Below are positions 1-10,400 of a stretch of DNA of 64,000 bases, piece after piece. How positions within the stretch are numbered: position 1 is the first letter of the stretch; each line of letters starts with the position of its first letter. The stretch comes from Linanthus parryae (taxonomy: Eukaryota > Streptophyta > Magnoliopsida > Ericales > Polemoniaceae): positions 111,455,504 to 111,519,503 of the forward strand of contig JALGPY010000004.1 in NCBI GenBank assembly GCA_023055425.1, written 5' to 3'. A program made the translations under genes and the position numbers. The notes beneath the pieces are model-generated. The model saw nothing but the letters and a program-made list of their open reading frames with translations, did no database searches and was not told the origin of the DNA.

Positions 1-176
1 ATGCATATCAACATGCATTTTACTAAACATGCATATTTCTTGTATATTTAGAGAACTAGAAAGTAGGAAGGCAAAATAAATATCTCTATCTCTCTTCTTC
101 AATGCATTTCGGAATTGCATAATTTAACTAGTTAACTTATAAATTAAATAAACTGTTAGAGCGAACTTTTAAAATG

Positions 177-438
177 TACTACATTTGTTTCTTCTCTTTC
201 ACCTTACTTCACTTTTTCACACTATTCACTGGGTCACTTTGACCCGGTGATTTGGTTAACAAAACGATATGCAAATTTGGTAATCTTTGCATGATCTTGT
301 AGAGTAAACTTTAGTCTACAATACTATGAAAAATTTGTCAAAACATTAGATAATTTTGCTATCCAAATCACCGAGTCAAAGTGCCAACTACGGGTAAAAA
401 AGTTAATCGAAGGTGAAAGAGAAGAAACAGAGGTAGTA
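177..438. mobile_element. Stowaway-like MITE, copy 1
   Basis: A 262-bp element whose ends are inverted copies of each other: the left end reads TACTACATTTGTTTCTTC and the reverse complement of the right end reads TACTACCTCTGTTTCTTC. Inner inverted blocks (GGGTCACTTTGAC on the left, GAGTCAAAGTG on the right) extend the fold. A TA lies at each edge, as expected for a Tc1/mariner-derived MITE, and CTACCTCTGTTTC resembles the Stowaway terminal consensus. No coding capacity. A 262-bp relative lies at 4164-4425. Confidence 0.65.
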
Positions 439-2650
439 TGTCCTACAAAATTAAACATGTAAAACTTACAAGATTTCCCCTCCTACTGCTGGAGATGCTC
501 AATTTCAAACTGTGTGCATGTTTGGTACATCTTAATTGCGATTTAATTTTTCAAAAATTTAAGTGCGTTCGACACAAAAAATTTGAAGTCAGATTAAATA
601 TGTATTGATATTTCTCTCATGTGTGCAAATTTTTAGATTAATGCCGAACGATCTTGATATTTTCAGCTTCTTTAGATTTCAGTAAACCTTTTCACTCAAA
701 TCATTTTAAATAGATTTTTGAGATTTCTAGGTATCACCAAAAAAAGTTGCGTACTTAATTATATGCATTTTGATTGAGTGTATGCATTAAATTTGAGTCA
801 AACAAGACATGTTAGGGCATCTCCAATAGTAAAACGTAAGATTATGTAAATTTTTCAAATTTTAAACTATGCATAGCATGATTTTGTGTATGATTCTAAT
901 AGTGTAATGCATTTTACCATTTCATAGATATTAAATAATTTATCAAAGAACTTAAAATATAAAAAAAATGAGAGAGATAGAGACCTAATGTTTGCATGCC
1001 TACATTTTTGCTGACTATTGATGGAGAGAAAAATGCAAGTTATGCAAAATGTATTGACATATGCATGCCATTTGCGCGGAGTGTGCATACTGCCTTTTTC
1101 TGTTTTTGTAGTAGAATTTTACATTCCCATTATGTATACATCAGATACTATTTGTGTTTTAGTAGAGAATTATTTATCCAAACCTAAATTTTTTCTTGAC
1201 ATGCATTTTATGTTCTGTAATAAATATAGCAAGGTTAACATGGAGTGATATTTTCTACAATAAATCTTTATAAGAAATTGTTAACTAGGCTTTATACTAA
1301 TCAAAAAATGTATTCCAATCAGCAATTTGTTTCTGAACAAACCCACTTGCTTAAATTGGAAGCTTTTTGTACAGTCGTATTACTATTTATTCCACTTACA
1401 ATTATTATGGAATCTTTGGTTGGAGAACATACTTTGGTTCAAAGGCAACCTTTCAAATAGCGACCTATCGCTTTTGAGCTTTCAAAGGATTTATAAAAAC
1501 CAATAGGACTCCTCCGGGCTCCAACTACTGATCACGTACTAATTATAGCACTCTTGTGATAGCCATACACTCGTCATATCCGTCCAGAAATTGATAATTC
1601 TACGACACATTACTTTTAAGATCATCTTACGTATACAAATCAAGAAAGAGATAAACACATGAACTAAACGAGATACAATTTGAACAAACTAACATGGGGT
1701 AGGCCTAGTCCTGAAAATGTCATTTGTAAAGTGATCATTTTTCAATTTCAAAAGACTGAATTTGAAGTTAATATCCTGTTGAAATCATTGTTTAGGAGAT
1801 GTATAAGTTATAACTAATGAACGACTAGCTGAATGATGCTGTGTAATCGTGTGTCGTCCATAGTTAGTTCATTAACAGGGTTTGAAACTTTGAATTCTCC
1901 TTTGAACTTTTTCTTGTTTCTCTACTAAATTAGCTATGAAATACACTATTTGTAGTAGAGAGGCTAGGTAGTCACCGAACTCAAGAAAGAAGAATCATGA
2001 ATACTTTAAATATATACATTATTTGTTTATGCTTTATTTATATATTGTTTCGGCAAGTTTTATTTAATTTAATTCTCAGAAGAAAAGTTTTATTTATTTT
2101 AATTACTTAGAGTGTATATTAAAATATTTTCAGTGGATGGATGCAACTAAACCACTAACCAAAATTTTGACTTGGTTGTTTTTATTAGTACTACCCTTTC
2201 ATTCAGGCACCCTAAGGATAATGTAGGAGCCTCCTACCACCATAACATCTGGAGAACTTTCCTCCAACATGTACAATAATGTACTACTTATTTATCAACT
2301 TTTTATTAGTTAGAATAAATATATTAATTAATCACAATAATTTCAATAGTTCATTCCAAAAGTACTATATAAATGTATTATAATTTATTTTATAACACGA
2401 ATAGTTGTATCATAGGGGACAAAATATAAGAGGGTCTTTGGTCATTTAAAAATGGTTAGGGATGAGAAGTCTCTATCTGAATAAAACATCTGATTAAGGA
2501 ATAGAAAAAGTGGTATTTATCTAGTATAAGACGAAACCCACAAGCACATGCTATGTTTGGGTTTGATGATGACTGTTCACTTGCAATCCATCTTTTTTCT
2601 TAATAGTACGTTTGGTTTTCTCCCATTGGTTAATGGTTAAATTAGTTTAT
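439..2650. other. AT-rich intergenic stretch, no gene seen
   Basis: No convincing gene. Short open frames between 867 and 1460 lack coding character. GGGCATCTCCAATAG preceded by TTA near 812-829 looks like one end of a PIF/Harbinger-type MITE, and TGCTGGAGATGCTC near 487-500 looks like an end in the opposite orientation. I could not pair either end with confidence. Confidence 0.4.
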
Positions 2651-2732
2651 CCTTTTTAGAATTACAACGTATAGCCGAGTTTGAACTCGAAACTTCATGT
2701 ATGGATTTCAAACACTCTACCACTAAACTAGC
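2651..2732 (-). mobile_element. tRNA-related SINE-like repeat
   Basis: Read on the minus strand it begins GCTAGTTTAGTGGTAGAG, an A-box-like stretch. A B-box-like block (GAGTTCAAACTC) follows, and it ends in TAATTCTAAAAAGG. The 27035-27117 copy shares the layout and the tail TAATTCTAAAAAG, so both belong to one short tRNA-derived family. No target duplication was resolved here. Confidence 0.5.
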
Positions 2733-2789
2733 ATCTACATTATTAATTAAGTTGAGATTGAATTAAATATAACCGAGGTGTTAGTTAAT

Positions 2790-2998
2790 GCTACCTTTGT
2801 TTCTTCTAAATCTTTTCAGTTGATTTTTGAGGGTCACTTTAATTCGGTGATTTAGCTAGCAAAACGATGTCAACACCATGAAACGAAATACCAAATGTTT
2901 GCATAGTTTTGTTAATCAAATAATCACCGGACTAAAATGATCCGGGTCAAAGTGACTTAATAAATAGTAGACATGAAAGATTCATGAGGAACAATACC
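2790..2998. mobile_element. Stowaway-like MITE, copy 2 (degenerate)
   Basis: Begins CTACCTTTGTTTCTTCT and shares the inner inverted blocks of copies 1 and 3 (GGGTCACTTTAATTCGGTGA on the left, CCGGGTCAAAGTGAC on the right). The right end has diverged more than in the other copies. Confidence 0.5.
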
Positions 2999-3173
2999 GA
3001 ATACTCACTTTGGCTGTCATGCGCTAATTTTTATATTTGTACTAAGAAAATGAATAGAACGTGCTCAATACCTCAAATTAGCTCCCTCTTACATTAACGA
3101 ATTATTTAAATTTAATTATTTGTTGCATAATACCGAATCAGTTACCCACAAATCCTAACACAACATTAATTAC

Positions 3174-3270
3174 AACATACGTTTCTTCTCTATCAATTTA
3201 GTTTGACTTTCAGATATCTCTTTAACCCGGTGAATAGTGTCTTAGATTGGTAGAAAAGAAACATATGTAT
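3174..3270. mobile_element. Short internally deleted MITE of the same family
   Basis: About 97 bp with inverted ends: ACATACGTTTCTTCTCTATCA on the left pairs with the reverse complement of GGTAGAAAAGAAACATATGT on the right. It retains the outer part of the family in copies 1-3 and has lost most of the interior. Confidence 0.4.
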
Positions 3271-4163
3271 TACAATTCAGGTAGTCTAGTTTAGTTTAAT
3301 GATATTCGGCATATGTAGTCGACTACAGTATAATCCGAATTGTCCAGAAAACCAGACGTGTCATAATAGAACTTTAATGGAAGGAACTACACATATGGAG
3401 ACTTGAGAGAGTGTGTGCATGTCAATAGTGTCTCTACATTGAGAGAATGGACGGGACGAGGAGGTTGTACTGTTGATGTGTCATGTAATTTGGAAACTAC
3501 TACAAACACTTTGTGGTGGCATGAACCTTCAAGAGAACATTAATTATGGGAAGGTATATGTTACATGGGGTGCTTGGGTGCGCATTGGTTTGTTAAATCA
3601 ATTTAGAATGATACTCATACTTTACAATGATTCCAGTATATTATATGCGTCGATTTATCTTATTCCTTTTATTTGTCGCTGAAAAGAAAAGAAAAGAAAA
3701 GAAAATAGAGCGTTAGATATCCTATTTGAGAATCGGAAATATTGGCTACATACAATTATAGTTAAAAAAATATAGCTAAAATGAAAATCAAAATCACGGT
3801 GAGAGCCGAGATTTTAGAAGATAAATTTGATACATTAAGTCGGGACAATTCAAACATTTTAAGAATGTCGGTTTTCATGAGCTCTTTGAAAAGACTGAAT
3901 TGGCTATGATTCCACTATTAAGCAATAATGAAAAGTCTTTGTCTCGTGAGCTACAATTCGATGTTGAGAAGCCCGGAGTCACCCAACATAACATACAAGA
4001 CGTGACATTTAAACACTTAAAAATAAACTCAGAATATTATTTCATATACCCTAAAAAGGGATTATTATTTCATATACGAATTGGAAATGATTTGAAGAAA
4101 TATTTCAAAAGTGTAGTTGTACATTGTTTTCCCTGATACAAATATTCTATTTTCATTAGCTTA
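3271..4163. other. Intergenic stretch with a short microsatellite
   Basis: No gene recognised. It contains an (AAAAG)n tract at about 3681-3705. The open frames at 3473-3682 and 3900-4136 show no family resemblance I can name and are probably chance. Confidence 0.4.
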
Positions 4164-4425
4164 TACTACATCCGTTTCGTCTGTTTCGTCTGCGTTTGAC
4201 TTTTTAACCCGTAACTGAGTCACTTTGACTTGGTGATTTGGGTACCAAAACGATGTAAATTTTTAACAATTTTTTCATGATAATTTAGATTAAACTTTCC
4301 TCTATAACACCATGCAAAGATTACCCAATTCTTGTATCGTTTTGCTAATCAAATCACCGGATGAAAGTAACCCAGTGAATAGTGACAAAAGTGAAGTAGG
4401 CTGAAACAGGCGAAACAGAGGTAGT
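4164..4425. mobile_element. Stowaway-like MITE, copy 3
   Basis: The same length (262 bp) and layout as copy 1. The left end TACTACATCCGTTTCGTCTG pairs with the reverse complement of the right end (CAGGCGAAACAGAGGTAGTA), and the inner blocks GAGTCACTTTGAC and GAAAGTAACCC are inverted. TA flanks the ends. Confidence 0.65.
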
Positions 4426-5223
4426 ACTACGTAAGCTCGATACATTTCAAATGTATTAGTCTTCATCAATTAAATAAGAAGAGTATGCATGCATCTTCAA
4501 TGGGAATATGCCAAATATAGTATACTCCATATATTTGGTTGCATTCATGAACTCTATCGAATTTCAGTCTTACAGAGGAGGCTTGACCTCCTTACAAGAC
4601 TATTTCCAGTGGAGAAACTAACATAAATTAATCACTGACTCCACACTCTCAGTATGGAGAAATTATCGCTCTACAACCTCTACTTTTAAAATGGACATTG
4701 AACCATACACTAGACTATTCAATGAGCAAATAGTCAATGTTTAAGTAAACCGATTTTCTTTGTAAGTTGGATGTTGACTGACTTTTTGCAAAAGGAGATT
4801 GTAATAAGAGTACTCTCTAAAAATGAGAATTACAACGTGATAGTTTGGAGTTTCGACATACTGGGACATTGTCTAGTTACAAACAGTTCACTTTATCTCT
4901 TGCCATTTCACACTCTTTCCTAATTTTGCATTTCCAGAAAAACGCTTTTTACATAACAAAAAACAATTTAATAATTAAGCTCATTATCTATCTATTGTGA
5001 TAGTTTATTAATATGCAACTAATAATGCACTTGCTTGTCTGGTCAATACTCAGTGATCCCAAAGATAATATGTGTTTGTGGGATTCAAACTCCAGACCCG
5101 ACGGGAGTCGACACTTAAATCCCAAGCTTCATATATTAGGCCAACCTTAAAATTTTCAGAACTCCGTGAATTTGTCGAGGTGCGTGCAAGTTAACCCATA
5201 CATCACGATTAACAAAAAAAAGC
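4426..5223. other. Intergenic stretch, nothing recognised
   Basis: No gene or clear element. The segment around 5040-5150 (a stretch including GGGATTCAAACTCC) has a weak B-box-like appearance and could be an old SINE, but I cannot delimit it. Confidence 0.3.
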
Positions 5224-5700
5224 CCTAAAAAAACACTTGCTTGTGTTTTCCGGTCTCACTGCCACCTCTTAGCTGCCCATTCGGCCGCCGTGTGCTTGTG
5301 GCAGAACTTGACCTAGGTGTATCCCAGGGTTTCCCTCCTTTGGGCTGGACTATGGTCTCTCCAATCTCCATTTCAGCTGGACTATTGTTTGGGCCTTAGC
5401 TAAGGCTGTGATACATTAGCTTTTTATTCATGTTTGGGCTTTTGTGATCTGGTCTGCTATGTTGTTTTATACACGGCGGTCAATAATTTGTCTCAAATTC
5501 TTTTGAGGTCTGGCATTTAGGCTGTCACAGCCTCACAGTGGTCTTTGAGCTTGGTAGAAGGACAACCCAAGCCACTATGGGCAGATTCTAGTTATTAGGT
5601 CATTTGTATGTAACAGCTCGTTCCTTGCTAGTATTAGACACTATGACATTATATTGTTGTGTTTGTATGCATGGTTTATCAATGAAATCCGTAGTTGAAG
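5224..5700 (+). mobile_element. Possible LINE 3'-end remnant
   Basis: A GC-richer block ending in a run of T- and G-rich sequence and TTTATCAATGAAATCC, which resembles the 3' untranslated ends of plant L1-type LINEs. There is no reverse transcriptase frame, poly-A tail or target duplication to prove it. Confidence 0.25.
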
Positions 5701-6910
5701 TTCGAAAAATCTGAAGGGGGTCTCTTTATGAAAGAAGACACGTGTCATAGACTTCCAAGATCTGGAGATCTTGCGGACAGTTTTCTTGTGTTATACGAAG
5801 GCGTGACATTTATATTATGCATGGCCTAGAAAATTGCCCACATACCCAATGTGAGCCATCGCGCTGCAGACCACGAACGCCTCATAATCAGAACAATCTT
5901 TTGAAGCGGCGAATCCCACTATATTCCTTGGGAAACAATGCTGAAGGATCTAAACTATAAAATGGTCTTATCCCGCAAGTCATGAATGTTGTGCTAGTCC
6001 AGAGCTAGGTATCCGCATTGTTATCATATCTTTTACTACAATAAAAAATAGTGGTTTAGCATCATGACATAAAATCAGAGATCTAGTACTCCGATTGACA
6101 CATCGAATTTCATGATTACCTTCTCCCAGGCTAATCAAGTCTATGTAACTATATATTCCCGTTTTTCAAAATTGATCACATTGAAAAGGTTGAATGAACT
6201 TTGTAGAAAATAAATGATACAGTCAAATCACACGAAACAATCAATAAGTCTTCTTATTGTTCATTCAGTTCATCATCCGGATAACGAACGATTGATAGCT
6301 TGAAGAATGAGCGAAGTGAGACCATCGCCTAAAGGTTGTGAGGTTATTTATATCAAGCGATAGTTGGCGGATTTCGCAGCCTTTCAACCAACAGACTTAG
6401 GAATTTTAGCCCACTTAATCCTCACTTCTGTGATCTTCCATTAGTATGTACGAGTGTGTGTGTTTTTGACCGAGTAGAGACCCTTTGCGGGAGTCTTGAT
6501 GGACGAAATCACTAAACTTCCGAAGTCCCAGTAAGGTAACGGGTCACATTGGTATGGCACCGTTGCCAAGTAACTCATCGCGCCGGCCCTTTCTCATGCT
6601 CCAATGCATTCGCAGACGCTTTCGTACGTGCCACGTAACAACTTTTTGTGTTACTCTACAAAATTACCAAGTCCATGCGTGGAACTTACCCGATTCGTTC
6701 GTAACCTTACATTTATAGTGAATTATAATATATATGTTACTCGAGACTTAAAAGAAAAAATCTAATACAAGTCTGCAACTCAATTCATGTGTAATAGACG
6801 TGCACTTTGAAACATACTAAAAATACACATATTCTGCTTCTGCGTCCAATCACGTGCATATTCTTCTTGGTTAGGAACACCTGATATTCTTCAACTTACA
6901 AATCCTCAAG
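5701..6910. other. Unexplained intergenic segment of mixed composition
   Basis: No open frame of note. Roughly 6300-6660 is richer in G+C than its surroundings and has no repeat partner in the window. It could be part of the distal promoter, a single-copy non-coding stretch or inserted foreign (for example organellar) DNA. I cannot decide from sequence alone. Confidence 0.3.
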
Positions 6911-7035
6911 AGGTATAGAGATGCAGCTAGGGTGGTAGCTCAAGTGGTAGAGTGTTGGAAGCCCCTGCATGAGATCCCGACTTCAAACCCGTAACGACAA
7001 AAACAATTTCTCAAAAAAAAAAAAGGTGTAGAGAT
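6911..7035 (+). mobile_element. tRNA-related SINE with 12-bp target duplication
   Basis: The body at 6923-7023 has an A-box-like GTAGCTCAAGTGGTAGAG, a B-box-like GACTTCAAACCC and an A-rich tail. It is flanked by AGGTATAGAGAT (6911-6922) and AGGTGTAGAGAT (7024-7035), a target duplication with one mismatch. It sits about 390 bp upstream of the FEY-type start codon and may bound its proximal promoter. Confidence 0.7.
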
Positions 7036-7060
7036 CACTGCGCCTCAGTTTCACTTGCTG

Positions 7061-7250
7061 GCCCGTTACAATGTAATGGGCCGAAGTCCATTTATTGTTA
7101 ATTGAGCTAGACAGTTTTTTCTTATCGGGCTTAATCACGATGGGGCAGGTAACAGCCCACTACAATAGTAACGGGCTAAAGCCCATTTACAGTCATTTGA
7201 GCCCAGACAGTTTTGTCTTATCGGGCCTAATCACCATTGGCAGGTAACAG
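7061..7250 (+). promoter_or_regulatory. Tandemly duplicated proximal promoter with site II-like motifs
   Basis: Two units of about 95 bp follow each other: 7061-7155 and 7155-7250. Each has GCCC-TACAAT, a GGGC-AAG-CCCATTT-like core, AGACAGTTTT, CTTATCGGGC-TAATCAC and CAGGTAACAG. The TGGGCC/GGGCTAAAGCCCATTT stretches resemble plant site II elements bound by TCP factors, which are common in promoters of constitutively expressed genes. The duplication ends about 160 bp before the start codon, so it spans the core promoter or the start of the 5' leader. Confidence 0.55.
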
Positions 7251-7282
7251 GTGGGTGAGCTCATCGGCAACAGAATCTTTCC

Positions 7283-7327
7283 ATGTTCAGTTCCACGCTA
7301 CTCACTCCTCCTCCATCTATTCCATAG
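7283..7327 (+). promoter_or_regulatory. Possible 14-codon upstream ORF in the 5' leader
   Basis: An ATG at 7283 opens a 14-codon frame closed by TAG at 7325-7327, 82 bp before the main ATG. If transcription starts upstream of 7283 it would be an upstream ORF able to dampen translation. The transcription start is not visible from sequence, so its presence in the mRNA is inferred. Confidence 0.3.
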
Positions 7328-7409
7328 CATCTTTTGGCGGACAAATCCAATCCACCACAAGAGACAGATCTTCGATTCAGTCCTACTCGGAGATTCCAAG
7401 ACAACAACA

Positions 7410-10400
7410 ATGGCGTTTATAGAAGACGAATCGGCCGAAGAACCAGTCCCACCTTCAACTTCCACTGAACCGGAGAAAGAAACCCTGCTGAAGAAAACGA
7501 CGACGAAGTCGAAAAAGAAGGGTTTAGGATGGATGGAGTGGCTCAGAGGTTGGGTCTCGGTGGTTTACGAGTTCCTGTTCCAGAGGATAGTCGCCAGCCA
7601 CTTGCAGAACCCAATGCCTCTTCCTCATCTCAACGACATCACCTGCATCGTCACCGGATCCACCAGTGGCATCGGCCGCGAAACTGCCAGGTTTTTCTCT
7701 CCAACCCACTTCATATTTTCCGGAATTATGAGATGGGTGTTGATCTGAATGTTGATCTATGGACTAGTTTAGATGGGTTTGAGGAATAGGGTATTTAATC
7801 TCATCAACCAAAAAGAGAGAAAACAAAATGCTTATTTATGCAATTGAATGATTATGGTGGAGTTAATGCTGGGTTGGATATATTTAGTTATGGTTTCAAC
7901 TTGTTTTACTTCTTTGACACATACCCTGATATTTTTGAGTGGGATTGAATGCACAACGGCCAAATTCTTGCTATTTTTGTGTCAATGTTTGGTTGGGATG
8001 TATGAGATCATACCCTGGATTGAGTGGGATTGAATGCACAAACAGAAAATTCGTGATATTGCTTGGTAAATGTTTGGTTAGGATGTACGAGATCATATGG
8101 TCCTGGACCTTGGAACTTATGATTTTTTTAACTTTTATGTTTGGAAACTAGGGATAAATTTTGTAACTTCTGTTATAAGCTTAGTTTCTTGAGAAAATGG
8201 ACATAGTTGGTGCTAAACATTGAAAGTTAGATGAGACGGTTTGGTCATTTTGTTTGGTGGTCATCCAAGCAAGTATAAATCATCGATTGAGAAAGGCTAT
8301 CAGAGCAGCATATAGAATATGATGGTTTAATCAAGTTCGGGAGAGTACATGTTAACTATTGTAATGTTTCAATCTAACTGATAAATGGGTCTGAAGTAGT
8401 GCCGGTTGCAAAAGGGGAAAAAAAAATATCTTTCTAGTCTGGGTTATGCTGGATTCAGCCTTCCTCCTGTAACTATATCCTAAGATTCCAATGTGTCTTT
8501 ATTCCTAAAAAGTTACCTACTTTTTCACTTCATTGCCCTATGTACAGAAGAAGCTCTAATTGTAACTATAAGATAAATTATTTAAAGAGTTCAAAAAGTT
8601 GTATACTCCAATATTTATTGAATAACCAAAGAAACATGAAGTTAATGTGGTGGCAATGCAATTGTGATTGCATACATCCCCAGAAAACATCAGTTCTATC
8701 GGAAGTAGTGTGAAAGTTAAAGAAGCCAGAAATCAACATACCGACCTTTGAATCAGAACAAAGACACCCAACAACAAAAGCATTAAATCAAAAATCAAAA
8801 TCAATAATTTTTTTCCTTAAGCTTGTTCCCATAGTAGGGTTTACATCATTCCGTCACCCTTTTTTGCTACTGAGTTTTGTTTTTTGGCGAATGGAGGTCC
8901 AGAAATTCACAGTTTAAAGTTTAAACATTTGTGTGCATTTGTGTGAGAGTGAGAAGAGATTAGGACTCCATAATAAGGGAGCAAATGTTTTGAAATAATT
9001 TTATGCTTGTTTAGAATTAGAAAGCCCAAATTTTATTTACTTGTTAGGGACGAAAGGGATTCTCCTGAATTCCCGTTCCTGTCTCTGCTACTGGTTCTTG
9101 AGTTTTAAGGTACATGCCACCTCCACAAGCTTTCGGTGATGTATCATTTTGTTTTTTGAGCAGACAATTGGCAGAAGCTGGGGCCCATGTTGTAATGGCG
9201 GTTAGGAACACTAAAGCTGCCCAGGAGTTGATCAAGAAGTGGCAGGAGGAATGGTCAGGAATGGGCCTTCCTCTCAACATTGAGGTATACGATGTGCTGG
9301 CAGAATGCTGCTTTAGGTTATAGTTTCCAGAAGCTTATATGATGTTATACGAGGGGAACAATAAAGTGTGGTCTTGCCAATATATCATTTGATAATTTTA
9401 TTTAAGATATAAAGAAATGTTTCTCCTGGTTCAAAATGTTGGTCCTTACACTTTTTAATAGCCGTTATGTATCAGTCACCACGAATGACTTTCGGTCTTC
9501 TGAAACTGTTATAAGTAATACCAACAACTATTGTGGAATTTGTGTGTATATCAGGTAATATGCTTAGATAGAGTCCGTAAGTTAAAGAATTGGTGGGCAT
9601 TGGACGGTACTCTTGACAAATTTCAACTGTCACATGTTCTCGCCTTGAAAAGTGTTATGTGGACACAGTTTAGTCCAGAAACATTTTGGAACTGACAATC
9701 TACTTCGATTTTGAAAGGACTTCTAGATAACAGTTTTCTCTGAAGTGTTATAAATCAAGTTATTTAGAACATAACCACCTGAAATATTATCCACTATTTC
9801 ATTTTTACTGCTCGCTTGCAATAAATTTACACAGAAAATAAGTTTCAGAACAAATTTCAACTGTGATTTCCGAAATCTTAAAAGTGAAAGCAGTTTCTAC
9901 CCCCAAACAAGTAATTAGAAAGTGTGGTAAAGAAGCTGATGAATGTTGTTCAACAAATATGTTCAGTATTACTCAAAATAGAATACAATTATATAATAGA
10001 TGGACTCATAAGAAACAGAATAGGAAGCCAATCTCTTGGGTCCACTGAAGGTTTACCCAGTTGTCAACTTCAGGGCTTCAAAGAGACTGGTCCAAACATC
10101 CAAAATAATAAGAAACAGCACTGTCAAAGTAGCAAGTAGATCCGAACACAAATATAGTCTCAAGTGCCGCTTCAGCGCATGAAAAACCCATGCGATTAAC
10201 ACTATCTTGCTTCCCAACAATTTTTCGGTCAACATCTTTGCCTCTTCTAGCATCCACCCTGTGTATATTTACAATGAATTCAATATTGTGCTTTCCGGGT
10301 TAACTTTTGGTGCAAGACTTTAATTATGTCACATCTGGGGCTTTTTTTAGGTGATGGAGCTTGATCTTCTCTCCTTAGATTCGGTTGCCAAATTTGCCGA

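Noticed and set aside
6923..7023. tRNA gene
   Set aside because: A-box and B-box-like sequence is present, but no cloverleaf can be folded and it has an A tail with target duplication, so it is a SINE.
7251..7409. N-terminal extension of the FEY-type protein by 53 codons
   Set aside because: The frame is open but has no ATG before 7410; the sequence belongs to the leader and promoter duplication edge.
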